Positions 1 through 9,400 of a stretch of 16,245 bases of DNA are shown here, piece by piece. Where the stretch lies: positions 1 through 16,245 of the forward strand of contig JAQUZV010000015.1 in the NCBI GenBank assembly GCA_028691155.1, in the 5' to 3' direction. This DNA comes from Victivallales bacterium (GTDB lineage: Bacteria; Verrucomicrobiota; Lentisphaeria; Victivallales; SZUA-371). The number at the start of each line of letters is the position of its first letter. Positions within the stretch are counted from its first letter, which is position 1. The notes under the pieces are model-generated. The model saw only the letters and a program-made list of their open reading frames with translations. It had not been told where the DNA came from and did no database searches. A program made the translations under genes and the position numbers.

Positions 1-696
1 CTGGCCGGCGACCTGCAACAGGCCTGGGCCAACCGGATGCTGCTGCACCGGGCGGCAGAGAACGGCGTAGCACCTGAATTAACGGTAAAACTTGCCCTGC
101 GGCTGCAGGATTTCGTCCATCGCGAACTGATTTCCGGCGAGGCTCTGGATGTGGAATTCGCGTTTATCGGACCGGAGCGGCTCACCGCCGAACAGGTCAA
201 CCGGATGCTTTACCTGAAAACCGGAGTACTGTTGCGGTTCTGTGCCGAAACGGGGGCGATGATCGCCCTGAACACCGCCGACCCGGACCATCCCCGAGTC
301 ACGGCGTTGGGCGAATTCGCCACCCAGGCCGGAATCGCGTTCCAGTATCGCGACGACTGGCTGGGACTGTACGGCGATCAGGCCGAATTCGGCAAACCGA
401 TCGGCTCCGATCTGGCCGAAGCCAAACCGACCATGCTGTTGATTCGGGCGCTGAAAACCCTGCCGCCGCCCAAACGCAGCGAACTGCTCGGACTGCTGGG
501 ACGGGGCCCCGGCGACACTACCGTGCTGAATCGCGCCCGGACACTGATTCGGGACAGCGGCGCCGAAACGGCGGTACGGCACGAAACGGAACAGCGCCTG
601 ACTGCGGCACGGGAATGCCTGATGTCTTTTCCGGACAACCGGTATCGTCGACTGTTGGCGGAACTGCTCGACTATATGGTCGGGCGCACGGCATGA
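1..696 (+). CDS. trans-isoprenyl diphosphate synthase (polyprenyl synthetase), C-terminal part, 5' end outside window
   Basis: This is a class I polyprenyl synthetase fragment. Such enzymes condense isopentenyl diphosphate onto allylic diphosphates to make farnesyl, geranylgeranyl or longer prenyl diphosphates for quinones and lipid carriers. The frame is open from base 1 (LAGDLQQAWA), which matches the helix after the first DDxxD motif, so that motif and the start codon lie upstream. Visible family features are GEALDVEF, YLKTGVLLRF, the second Asp-rich region FQYRDDWLGLYGD (Asp codons at 352-357) and KPIGSDLAEAKPTM, which matches the usual K-P-x-G-x-D-L-x-E-x-K-x-T block. The third Asp of the second DDxxD is Gly (DDWLG); eukaryotic GGPP synthases also vary there. 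About 231 residues are visible. Chain length cannot be told because the residues before the first Asp motif are missing. The stop is TGA at 694-696. Confidence 0.93.
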   Translation: MAGDLQQAWANRMLLHRAAENGVAPELTVKLALRLQDFVHRELISGEALDVEFAFIGPERLTAEQVNRMLYLKTGVLLRFCAETGAMIALNTADPDHPRVTALGEFATQAGIAFQYRDDWLGLYGDQAEFGKPIGSDLAEAKPTMLLIRALKTLPPPKRSELLGLLGRGPGDTTVLNRARTLIRDSGAETAVRHETEQRLTAARECLMSFPDNRYRRLLAELLDYMVGRTA

Positions 697-832
697 TTTT
701 TCGGGGCACATACACGAAGGAGGTCAAACCGCAACCACCGAGACAGCCGATTCGGCAAGCCGAGGATGTCGGCGGCAACGGTCGTGGTTCAAGCACTTGG
801 CCGCGGCGGAAAGTCAATTCACGGCGGTTACC

Positions 833-860
833 TTGAAAAATCCGCGGATTGGGTTATGTT
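833..860 (+). promoter_or_regulatory. candidate sigma70-type promoter for the HDOD gene
   Basis: TTGAAA (833-838) and TATGTT (855-860) are separated by 16 bp, in an AT-richer stretch of an otherwise GC-rich window. Transcription would begin near 867 and leave a leader of about 40-57 nt before the HDOD gene. The match is by eye only. The preceding 136 bp after the prenyl synthase stop contain no obvious terminator. Confidence 0.35.
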
Positions 861-923
861 AAGAAGGTGAATCATTTATTACCGAAAACGTCAACCTGAT
901 TCAAGTTGAAAATTGGCAACATA

Positions 924-2228
924 ATGGATGAATGCAAAACCAACTCCCGCGGGGGGAAAAATCACAATTTTTTCGAAAAACGCCAGATCATCCGTTATTT
1001 GAGCGCTTTTGAAAAATTTCCCTTTCTCTCGGCCCGCAGTGCGCGAGTGATTGCAATACTGCGGGAGCCGTCGTTCAATATGGCCAAACTGGCGGTAATA
1101 GTGGAACGAAGCAAAACCTTCCGGGATCATCTCGTCAAATTGTCCGGGGTTCCGGAAATGGGCCATGAGACCATCCTGGAAGCCATGCGGGCACTGGGGG
1201 AAGTCAACACCAAACACCTGATCTATTCTTTCCTGATTATGCCGCTCTACAACCGGATCGATCAGAAAGAATGGCGTCATGTCTATTCCACCTCGGTATT
1301 GTTGTGCAATCTGCAGCGTCACTATCATTTCCCCACGCTCGGGTTGTCGCCGCTGACCGCGTTGCTCCACGACATCGGAATACCACTGCTGCGGCGTTTC
1401 ATGCCCCACCGTTACGACGACGTCATGGATCAGGCCCACCGGACGCAGCAATGTCTGGAACAGGCGGAAGAGGCCGTTTTCAATATTTCCCATGCCGTCG
1501 CCGGAGGGATCTGTGTTCGGAAATGGATGTTGCCGGATGATGTTTTTTATGCGATCAGTTACCATCACAGTTATTCGCTGCCGCAGGAAACCATCCCTTT
1601 CCAGGTGGATATTGTACTGCTGCAATATGTCGACTGGCTCGATCTCCGGACCCGTAATTGGGCCTGTCGCCGTCCCGACACCACCATCCTGCGCCGACAC
1701 GGCTTTCAGGACAGCGACGACAGTTACTGGCTGGAACATCAGCGCACATTGCTGGAAATGCCGGAATTCATGGACCCGGACACCGCCGCCGATCCGGCGG
1801 AAAATCGGCGCAATCCGATTTCCGAAGCCATCGCACAACTGGTCGTTCCGTTGGGAATCGTGGAAAAACAGCGACGGAAAGCCGCCCTGAAACAAGCGCA
1901 GGATAAAACCGTAGCCATGCCCAAAGACGATACGCCCACCGTCATCGTGGACCTCGGCCAGGTCATCAAGGAGAAAATCCGGCGGCGGGAAGAAGCCCCG
2001 GCCGCCGCCCCGGTAGGGGCGACGGGAATACCTCCACTCCCCCCTCTCGCGCCGCACTATCCCGATCCGACGGATCCCCGGACCATGGTGTTCAGTCGGC
2101 CGAAAACGGAAAAGCTGGCGTGGGAAACGGAGGCGGACAAACCGTTGCGCCTGCGCAGCAACGGCAAAGTGCTCGAATCGGCGACCCGAATCTTCAAGCG
2201 GCCGGCCACGGAAGACAAGCCGGAATAG
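924..2228 (+). CDS. HDOD/HD-domain protein with Pro/Ala-rich C-terminal tail
   Basis: The protein has about 434 residues. HDOD domains are relatives of HD phosphohydrolases found in bacterial signalling proteins, and most have no proven catalytic activity. Visible HD-type residues, in order, are the His of WRHVYST (codon 1278), the HD pair of LLHDIG (1368-1373), the His of ISHAVAGG (1491), the His pair of YHHS (1563-1568) and a downstream VDWLDL Asp. The block from KWMLPDDVFYAI to YHH is typical of the HDOD C-terminal helices. The N-terminal 30 or so residues are polar. From about residue 320 the chain is rich in charge, Pro and Ala (EAPAAAPVGA, PPLPPLAPHYP) and is probably disordered. No DNA-binding, GGDEF or receiver domain is fused. 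ATG at 924 is preferred; an in-frame TTG at 906 is possible, and an in-frame TGA at 897-899 rules out earlier starts. Neither start has a clear Shine-Dalgarno site. It ends 18 bp from queH, tail to tail. Confidence 0.82.
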   Translation: MDECKTNSRGGKNHNFFEKRQIIRYLSAFEKFPFLSARSARVIAILREPSFNMAKLAVIVERSKTFRDHLVKLSGVPEMGHETILEAMRALGEVNTKHLIYSFLIMPLYNRIDQKEWRHVYSTSVLLCNLQRHYHFPTLGLSPLTALLHDIGIPLLRRFMPHRYDDVMDQAHRTQQCLEQAEEAVFNISHAVAGGICVRKWMLPDDVFYAISYHHSYSLPQETIPFQVDIVLLQYVDWLDLRTRNWACRRPDTTILRRHGFQDSDDSYWLEHQRTLLEMPEFMDPDTAADPAENRRNPISEAIAQLVVPLGIVEKQRRKAALKQAQDKTVAMPKDDTPTVIVDLGQVIKEKIRRREEAPAAAPVGATGIPPLPPLAPHYPDPTDPRTMVFSRPKTEKLAWETEADKPLRLRSNGKVLESATRIFKRPATEDKPE

Positions 2229-2246
2229 ACGCCGCCGCGCCGGGTG

Positions 2247-2804
2247 CTAGCCGGAATGACGACAGGAGAACTCGCAGCCGCAATAATTCTGGCGATAAAA
2301 ATCGTATTCCCGACTGAGCTGCAGACTGCGGATAAAGCCATTGCGTTTCTTGAAATCATAAGGCACATATTTGGGGAATTGCGCCCCGATGGCAAAAATC
2401 ACCTGGGAAATCTTGTGCGGACTCAGGGTCAGCGTGGTCGTAAAGGCATCATATCCGGCGCGATCGGCCAGTTCGGCGGTACGGATCAGGTTATATTCGA
2501 AACAGCGGGCACAGCGACGCCCTTTTTCCGGTTCGCATTCCAGACCATGAATATGGGCCAGCCAGGCGGCATGGTCGTAAACATCGGTTTCCAGAATCAC
2601 GTCACAGATCTCGGCCAACCGCCGCACGTAGACCAGCCGTTTTTCGAATTCTTCCCGGGGATAAATATTGGAATTGGTGAAATATAAACCGACTTCGCCC
2701 CAATTGTCCAGATGGATGCGTTCCACCGATGGTGCGGCGCATGGAGCACAGCACACATGCACCAGAATTCGTTTGTCCTTGAAATCGTCACCGGGTTTCA
2801 TCAT
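2247..2804 (-). CDS. queH: epoxyqueuosine reductase QueH (DUF208 family)
   Basis: QueH reduces epoxyqueuosine to queuosine in the anticodon wobble position of certain tRNAs and is the non-orthologous alternative to QueG. The 185-residue protein shows the family pattern: adjacent cysteines in VHVCCAPC (Cys18, Cys19, Cys22), TNSNIYPREEFEKR, the GRRCARCF pair (Cys98, Cys101), TTTLTLSPHK and the terminal YRQNYCGCEFSC (Cys175, Cys177, Cys181). The CC plus CxxC cysteines are known in this family to hold an iron-sulfur cluster. The length is normal. On the minus strand GGGAGAAGT lies just before two consecutive ATG codons (2804 and 2801). The first leaves 4 nt after GGAG and the second 7 nt, so either may be used. 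It is divergent from recC (122 bp) and has no queuosine-pathway neighbour here, so its position gives no functional hint. Confidence 0.95.
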   Translation of the reverse strand: MMKPGDDFKDKRILVHVCCAPCAAPSVERIHLDNWGEVGLYFTNSNIYPREEFEKRLVYVRRLAEICDVILETDVYDHAAWLAHIHGLECEPEKGRRCARCFEYNLIRTAELADRAGYDAFTTTLTLSPHKISQVIFAIGAQFPKYVPYDFKKRNGFIRSLQLSREYDFYRQNYCGCEFSCRHSG

Positions 2805-2821
2805 ACTTCTCCCTGCCTATT

Positions 2822-2849
2822 ACCATAAAACCAAACCGGGAAAAATCAA
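2822..2849 (-). promoter_or_regulatory. candidate promoter for queH
   Basis: Read on the minus strand, TTGATT (2849-2844) and TATGGT (2827-2822) are 16 bp apart, about 18 bp upstream of the queH start codons. A transcript starting some 7 bp after the -10 would have a very short leader that still contains the GGGAG site. A small perfect inverted repeat, CGGGA/TCCCG (2837-2841 and 2850-2854), flanks the -35 element. The prediction is by eye. Confidence 0.35.
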
Positions 2850-2915
2850 TCCCGATTGCTCCTGACAACTCGTAAATCATCGTCCGGAGGACTATAGTAA
2901 CGCCATGGCCACAGC

Positions 2916-2920
2916 GGGAG
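2916..2920 (+). promoter_or_regulatory. ribosome binding site of recC
   Basis: GGGAG ends 6 nt before the ATG at 2927. This supports that start over the out-of-frame ATG at 2905. I could not find a convincing promoter on this strand between queH and recC. TATAGT at 2893-2898 could be a -10 but has no recognisable -35. Confidence 0.6.
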
Positions 2921-2926
2921 ATCATC

Positions 2927-5900
2927 ATGGATTTGTTCAATGACGCACCAAACGGATTTTACCTCTATCACGGCAACCGGCTGGAACAGTTGGCCGCCGT
3001 GCTTGCCGGACGACTGGAAGAGGGTCACGGCAGCGATCCGTTGCGTGCCGACCAAATCGTGGTGCAAAGCCGCGGCATGGCCCGCTGGCTCAATATGGCG
3101 CTGGCCGCCGCCGCCGGAATCGCCGCCAATCTGGAGTTCCCGTTTCCCCGCCATTTCCTCCGCGACTACATTTTCGGTCCGCTGGCGCGGCAGTACGGCG
3201 GCAGTACGGCCGATTTCGCCTTTTTCGAACCGGAAAATCTGACCTGGCGAATCGCCGCGATACTGCCGGAACTGCTGCCGCAGCCGGAATTCCGGATGCT
3301 GGAACAGTATTTGTCCGGGGACAATCATAACCTGAAACTGATCCAGTTGGCGGAGCGGCTGGCCCGGGTATTCGACCGCTATCTGACCTATCGTCCGGAC
3401 CTCATCAACGCCTGGGACCGCGGCGTCAATCCCCTGACGGAACAGCCGGACGGCCGCTGGCAACAGTTGCTCTGGCAGGCCGTCACCGCCGACCGCCGCC
3501 ACACCCATCCCGCCTTTTATTATCAGGTGCTGCTGGAACAGCTTTATCCCGAACAGTTCCCCCGGGAGCGGCAAAGCAACGCCGCTCCCGCCGATTTTTC
3601 CGGTCTGCGCCAATTGCAGCGGGTGTTCTTTTTCGGATTTTCGAGTCTGGCTCCGATGTATCTGGACATTATTTTCGCCGTTTCCCGGCTGATCCGGGTG
3701 GATTTTTATTATCTCAACCCATGCGCCGAGTACTGGGAATACAATCGCGCCTACCGCCGGCTGCTGCACGAGGCCGGAAACCGGCCGATGTCCAGCGTAA
3801 CCGCCGCCGACGTTCGGAACACCGCGCCGTTCGCCGCGGTGGCCGAAGCCGCCTTCGAATGCGCCAATCCGCTGCTGGGCTCCTGGGGCGAACAGGGCCG
3901 GGAATTTTTCGCCCTGATCAATGCCGCCGACCTGACCGCCGACGAACCCTGCTTTGCCCCGGAGGAAACGCCGGCAGGGGCCGGACTGCTGACCTGGATT
4001 CAGGATGACATCACCCGCCTTCGCCTTGCCGCGGTCAGGACTCCGTTCGATCCCCATGACGATACCTTGCAGTTTCATTCCTGCCACAGCCGCATGAGGG
4101 AAGTGGAAGTTCTCTATGAGAATCTGCTGCACCTGTTCCTGAACCGTCCCGGCCTGCGTCCGGAAGACGTTCTGGTGCTGGCACCGGATATCAATGCCTA
4201 TGCTCCTTATATCGAAGCCGTCTTCAACACCGTCGACCCGGCGTCACCGCAATGGTGTTACGCCACCATCGCCGACCGCGCCGCCAATGCCGCCCGGCCG
4301 GAAGTGGTCGCCTGGCTGCGCCTGCTCACCCTTGACCGCGAACGGTTCCGGGTCAACGCGGTCCTCGACCTGCTGGAACCGGACGCCGTCCGCAACCGTT
4401 GCGGTATCGACGAGGACGATCTCGACCGCATCCGGCGCTGGCTCCGCGACAACGGCGTCAACTGGGGGTTGGACGACGCCTATCACCGCGAAAAAAGCGG
4501 CGTGGCTTTCCGTCAGAATTCCTGGCGCTTCGGACTGGAGCGCATGCTCGCCGGATTCGCGTTGCATCCCGATCACCCCGGCAGCAGTGCGCTCTGGACC
4601 ACCGCCGACGGCGATATTTTACCCTACGACAATATCGAGGGCGACAGTGCCGTCCTGCTCGGCAAACTTTGCGATTTTCTCGACCGGCTGATCGTACTGC
4701 ACGACCACCTTCGTTGTTACGAACATCACGGCGCCGCCCCGGAAGAATGGCGCATCCTCCTCAATCGAACCGTGGACGATTTTCTCCAACCGGACCGCGA
4801 CAACATCGACGGTATTCAGGCCATCCGCGATGCCATTGAAAACTGGTACGCCGCCGTTGTCACCGGCGGCGGCGACCGCGCCGCCACGCTTCGTCTCGAT
4901 CCGGCCGCCATCCTTTATTGTCTGCGCCGCCATCTGGACGACACCAACGCCACCGGCGGCTTCCTGCAGGGCGGCATCACTTTCTGCCAGGCCAAGCCGT
5001 TACGCAGCATTCCGGCCCGGGTTATCTGCCTGCTGGGCATGGACGACGGCGCCTTCCCGCGCCAGGACCGCAAGACCAGTTTCGATCTGATGGCAACCCG
5101 TCCCCGGCTCGGCGACCGTTCCGCCCGCGGCGACGACCGCTATCTGCTGCTGGAGACCCTGATGTCGGCCCGGGAGGTGTTTTATCTCAGCTATGTGGGG
5201 CAGAATATTCGGGAAAACACCTCCATTCCTCCCGCCGCTCCCGTCTGCGAACTGTTGGACCTGCTGGCCGACCACTATCTGGCGCCCCCCGCGCCCGACA
5301 CCCCGCCGCAGCAACACCGGCAGCAGACGGCGGAACAACTGGTGGTCCGCCATCCGCTTCAGGCTTTCAGCCGCCGATATTTCACCCCGAAAGACCGGGA
5401 AAACCATCGTCTGGTGTCCTATTCCACGGAAAACTGCCGCGCCGCCGCGGCACTGCGCCACGCCCGAACCGCCGGTCCCCTGCCACCGCCGGCCCCAAAG
5501 TGCGAATCGCCGTTGCCGGAAGAAATGCGCCGCCTGACTTTGCATGATCTGGCCGACTTTCTGGCCAATCCAGCCCGAGCTTTTTGCCGCCGGCGCGCCG
5601 GGATCCGGCTGGAATTGCGCGACGACCAATCACCGGACGACCGCGAACCGTTTGCCCTCGACGCGCTCGACCGCTACCAGTTCGGCAACGAACTGTTACA
5701 GCGAGGACTGGCGGCGACCGCATCCGGAACCACCCCGACCCCGACCATGTCGGCCGCCGTCGCCGCCGCGGCCCGTCGGACGATGACGGCATCCGGATTG
5801 CTGCCGGTGGGAGCGCAGGGCGAGATCGCTTTCGATCGTTTTCAGGAGGACTTTACCCCGTTTTGCGACGCCATGCTGACCATGCTGTCCGCGCCGCTGC

Positions 5901-6490
5901 CGTCGGTAAACCATCTGATCGTCTTTCCGGAACTGCAATTCGAACTGGAAATATCCCTGGACCAGCTCTACCGTTGCCGCGACGGCAAGGTGCGCCAGGT
6001 GTTCTACCGCTTCGGCCGTCTGCGTGTGGCCGACGAACTCAACGCCCGACTGCACCATCTCGTCCTGGGTACGGACACCCTGCGCTCCGACGCGGTAACC
6101 GCCACCGTCGATGAAACCATTTTTTTCACCCGTGACCATCACCTGAACTGCCGCGGCGCCATCCCGTCGCCGCCGGACTCCTTCCGCGCCCTGTCGACGC
6201 TGCTGCAACTGTATCGGAGCGGTATGAAGGAACCGTTGCCTTTCGAACCCGAGGCCGCCCTGGCCGCCTGGAACATTCTGTCCCGAAACGGCGCGCCGGA
6301 AGAAGCCATCGCCCATGCCGCCGCCAAATGGCCGGATGCCGACAGCCGTTACTCCCATTACGACGACTACCTGCGTTTCTGCCACGGTGACGCCATGCCC
6401 GAAACACCGGCATTCCGTACCGCCTTTCTCCGTCACACCAGAACCGTTTTCGCCACGCTGGACCCGGTGGGTCGGGAAGGTGAAGCATGA
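2927..6490 (+). CDS. recC: exodeoxyribonuclease V subunit gamma, RecC
   Basis: RecC is the structural subunit of the RecBCD helicase-nuclease. It has a helicase-like fold without catalysis, splits the DNA duplex and scans for the Chi sequence. The protein has 1187 residues, against 1122 in E. coli. The N-terminus carries the family signature FYLYHGNRLEQLA and IVVQSRGMARWL (residues 11-55), followed by GIAANLEFPFPRHFL. The middle has GVNWGLDDAY and SWRFGLERMLAGFAL (from about residue 508). Next come GITFCQAKPLRSIPARV, LLGMDDGAFPRQ and GDRSARGDDRYLLLETL (about 683-750), which align closely with known RecC. No Walker A motif is visible, as expected for this subunit. It is the first gene of recC-recB-recD; its TGA overlaps the recB ATG (ATGA, 6487-6490), which points to translational coupling. 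No frameshift is evident. Confidence 0.97.
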   Translation: MDLFNDAPNGFYLYHGNRLEQLAAVLAGRLEEGHGSDPLRADQIVVQSRGMARWLNMALAAAAGIAANLEFPFPRHFLRDYIFGPLARQYGGSTADFAFFEPENLTWRIAAILPELLPQPEFRMLEQYLSGDNHNLKLIQLAERLARVFDRYLTYRPDLINAWDRGVNPLTEQPDGRWQQLLWQAVTADRRHTHPAFYYQVLLEQLYPEQFPRERQSNAAPADFSGLRQLQRVFFFGFSSLAPMYLDIIFAVSRLIRVDFYYLNPCAEYWEYNRAYRRLLHEAGNRPMSSVTAADVRNTAPFAAVAEAAFECANPLLGSWGEQGREFFALINAADLTADEPCFAPEETPAGAGLLTWIQDDITRLRLAAVRTPFDPHDDTLQFHSCHSRMREVEVLYENLLHLFLNRPGLRPEDVLVLAPDINAYAPYIEAVFNTVDPASPQWCYATIADRAANAARPEVVAWLRLLTLDRERFRVNAVLDLLEPDAVRNRCGIDEDDLDRIRRWLRDNGVNWGLDDAYHREKSGVAFRQNSWRFGLERMLAGFALHPDHPGSSALWTTADGDILPYDNIEGDSAVLLGKLCDFLDRLIVLHDHLRCYEHHGAAPEEWRILLNRTVDDFLQPDRDNIDGIQAIRDAIENWYAAVVTGGGDRAATLRLDPAAILYCLRRHLDDTNATGGFLQGGITFCQAKPLRSIPARVICLLGMDDGAFPRQDRKTSFDLMATRPRLGDRSARGDDRYLLLETLMSAREVFYLSYVGQNIRENTSIPPAAPVCELLDLLADHYLAPPAPDTPPQQHRQQTAEQLVVRHPLQAFSRRYFTPKDRENHRLVSYSTENCRAAAALRHARTAGPLPPPAPKCESPLPEEMRRLTLHDLADFLANPARAFCRRRAGIRLELRDDQSPDDREPFALDALDRYQFGNELLQRGLAATASGTTPTPTMSAAVAAAARRTMTASGLLPVGAQGEIAFDRFQEDFTPFCDAMLTMLSAPLPSVNHLIVFPELQFELEISLDQLYRCRDGKVRQVFYRFGRLRVADELNARLHHLVLGTDTLRSDAVTATVDETIFFTRDHHLNCRGAIPSPPDSFRALSTLLQLYRSGMKEPLPFEPEAALAAWNILSRNGAPEEAIAHAAAKWPDADSRYSHYDDYLRFCHGDAMPETPAFRTAFLRHTRTVFATLDPVGREGEA

Positions 6491-9400
6491 ACGAATTCAA
6501 TCTGTTGCATCAGCCCATCGGCCCTGGCGTCCGCACCCTGATCGAAGCCGGGGCGGGAACCGGCAAGACCTATCAGTTGGAAAATCTTTATTTGCGTTTG
6601 CTGCTCGAAGGCCCCGACGCCGCGCCGGCGTGGCACGATCTCGGCCTCCGCCACCTCCTGACCGTAACTTTCACCGAAGCGGCCACCGCCGAACTGATCG
6701 AACGCATTCGCGCCAATCTGGCCACGGCAGTGGCCGCGCTGGAAGCCGATCCCCCCGACGACGACGCCTTTCCCGCCGGCATTCTGACCGCCTGGCTGGC
6801 GCGGTATGCGGCAGCGGAACAGCCGCATTACCGGCTGCTGGCCCGGCAACGACTCAAAAGCGCCCTGTTGGATTTCGATGAAGCCGCCGTCATGACCATT
6901 CACGGCTTCTGCGCCCGGATGCTCGGCGAATTCACCTTCGAAAGCGGGTTGCCGTTCGACACCGAACTGCTGGAAGACCAGTCAGACCTGCTGCGCGAAG
7001 TCGTGGACGACTGGTGGCGGCAAACGGTTTATCCTTCCCCCGCCCTGGCCGCCTTTGCCGAGGCCGCCGGACTCACGCCCGACGCCATGGTCAAACTGGC
7101 CGAACGTCTGCATGCCAATCCGGAAATCGCCATAGTCGCCGCCGCGGAACTGCCCGCCGACCCGGCGACGGCAGCAGCCGCGCTGCTCCAGACCCCGGAG
7201 AGGTGGTGGTCGCCGCAACTGGCGGACGAAATCCGCGCCCTGCCGTTCAAAACCGCTCCCGCCCGTGCCTATCCCGTCTATTTGCACCGCTTGCAGTTGT
7301 GGTTTGAACAGCACACCATCTCCGCCGGATTGCCCGATGCGCTGGCCGCCATGGCCACCGCCCCCCTGACCGGCGCCGTCCTCAAGCGCAAAGCCGCCGC
7401 CTGGTCGCCGGAGCTGGCACACTTTGCCGCCGCCGCCACAGAATTCAGCGCCGGGAGAAAAATTCTGACCGCCGCCCTGAAAAAGTCCCTGCTCGACTTC
7501 CTGCACCACGGCGCGCTGGAACGACGCAAGCACGAAATGCAGGTACACTCGTTCGACGATCTGCTGCTCTCCATGCGGCAAACCCTGCGCCGCCCGGTCG
7601 GACCGCGATTCGCCGCCGCCATCCGGCAGCGTTACCGCGTGGTCATGATCGATGAATTTCAGGATACCGATCCGGTTCAATATGAAATTTTCAACGCCGT
7701 TTTCCGCCATCCCGACGCCATGATGCTGATGGTCGGCGACCCCAAACAGGCCATCTACGGCTTTCGCGGCGCCGACGTTTTCGCCTATCTCGAAGCCGCC
7801 GACCGTCTGCCGGAAGAAAGCAAACCCACGTTGATCCGCAACTACCGTTCCTCGGCCGCGTTGCTGGACGCCGTCAATGCCCTGTTCGACCTGCCGCTGC
7901 CGTTCGCCGATCCCCGCATCCGCTATCCGGCCGCAGTCGCGGGCCGTCCGGCCGCCCGGCTCATCATTGCCGGACAAGATACAACCGCCGCCCCGCTGGA
8001 ACTGTGGTTGCCGACCGCATGGACCGATGGACCGACCGCCCGCGGTCAGGCGGAAAAACGGCTGGCCGCCATTACCGCCGACCGGATTGCCGCAATACTC
8101 AATCACGCCCGGCACGGCCGCGCCGGTTACCGTACCGAAACCGGAGATATTCCGGTCCGCGCCGCCGACATTGCCGTCCTGACCAACAAACACCATCAGG
8201 CCGCACTGGTCCGGCGGGAACTGGTAAATCGCGGCGTCAACGCGGTCATTCAGAAGTCGGCCTGCGTCTTCGCCGCCGCCGAAGCCGTTGAACTGTACCA
8301 TGTCCTCAACGCCGTCGTCAATCCCGGCCATCCGACCGCCTTGCGCACGGCGCTGGCAACCTCGCTGTTCGCCCAGCCCCTCGACCGGATCAGCGCCGCC
8401 TTTGCCGCCGACGCCGCCCCGGAGGTGGCCGACGGCGGAGAAAAATGGCTGGATATTTTCGCCGAATACCATCGGCTGTGGGAGCAGGACGGCTTTATCC
8501 GCATGTTCCGGCGGCTGCTGGCCACCGATACCGCCGTCTTTGCCCCCGCCGCCGACGCCCAGCCGCGTTCGGTCCGCACCAATCTGCTGCTGCAAACCGA
8601 CGGAGAACGCCGCATTACCAACCTCCTGCATCTGGGGGAACTGCTGCATCGGGCCGGCCGCAACGGCATGATGGGCATGACTTCGCTGCTCGAATGGCTG
8701 CGCGCCCGCATCCTCGACCCCGAAGACAACGCCGAATATGAGCAGCGGTTGGAGAGCGACGATGACGCCGTCAAAATCATGACCGTTTTCAAAAGCAAGG
8801 GGCTGCAATTCCCCATCGTTTTCTGCCCGTTCACCTGGGAACGCGGCTTCCGGGGCAGTAAAAAAGCGGGAGCGCAACCGGAGGATTTCGTTTTTCATAC
8901 CCCTGCGGCCGACGGCACCCGACAAGCCCGACTGTTTCTGGGGGATTCGCCGCCGACCGAACTCCAACTGCGCCATTACAACGAAGAATTGTCGGAAACG
9001 TTGCGGCTGTTATATGTGGCCGTAACCCGGGCCAGATATTTCTGCGCCGTGGCCGACGGCAATATCCGTCGGGCGGAAGATTCCGCGCTCCGTTACCTGA
9101 TGACCGACGGCACCCCGGAACATCTCAACGGCCATCTGCTCGAGCCGTCGAACACCGAACGGCCCGAAATCCCCGCACGCTGGCAGAAAGCCGGAATCCG
9201 CATCGTCATCCCCACCGACGCCACCACCGCCGTCCGGTTGGAACCGGAACCCGCGCCTGCAACACCGACCCCGCTACCCTGGCCGGAAGGAAAAATCATT
9301 CCCCGCCATTCCGGAGTCATGAGTTTTTCTTCGCTGGCCGAGGGATCACATACGCCACAGGCACGCAATCCCGATCGCGATGATCCGGAAGCAGAATCTG

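Noticed and set aside
615..836. A 73-codon plus-strand frame overlapping the end of the prenyl synthase gene.
   Set aside because: It overlaps the supported gene by 82 bp in another frame, and its composition (Pro/Arg/Gln) is not protein-like.
2229..2246. Terminator between the converging HDOD gene and queH.
   Set aside because: The gap is only 18 bp and I see no hairpin in it; overlapping 3' ends are more likely.
2873..2898. A recC promoter using TAAATC (2873) or TATAGT (2893) as -10.
   Set aside because: No acceptable -35 lies 15-19 bp upstream of either, so I did not call a promoter.
6982..8976. A 664-codon open frame on the minus strand opposite recB, and similar long ones at 891-2057, 2846-4132 and 9346-10485.
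   Set aside because: They lie opposite genes with strong family motifs, have Gly/Gln/Arg-rich low-complexity products and no known domains. They arise from the GC-rich third codon positions of the real genes.
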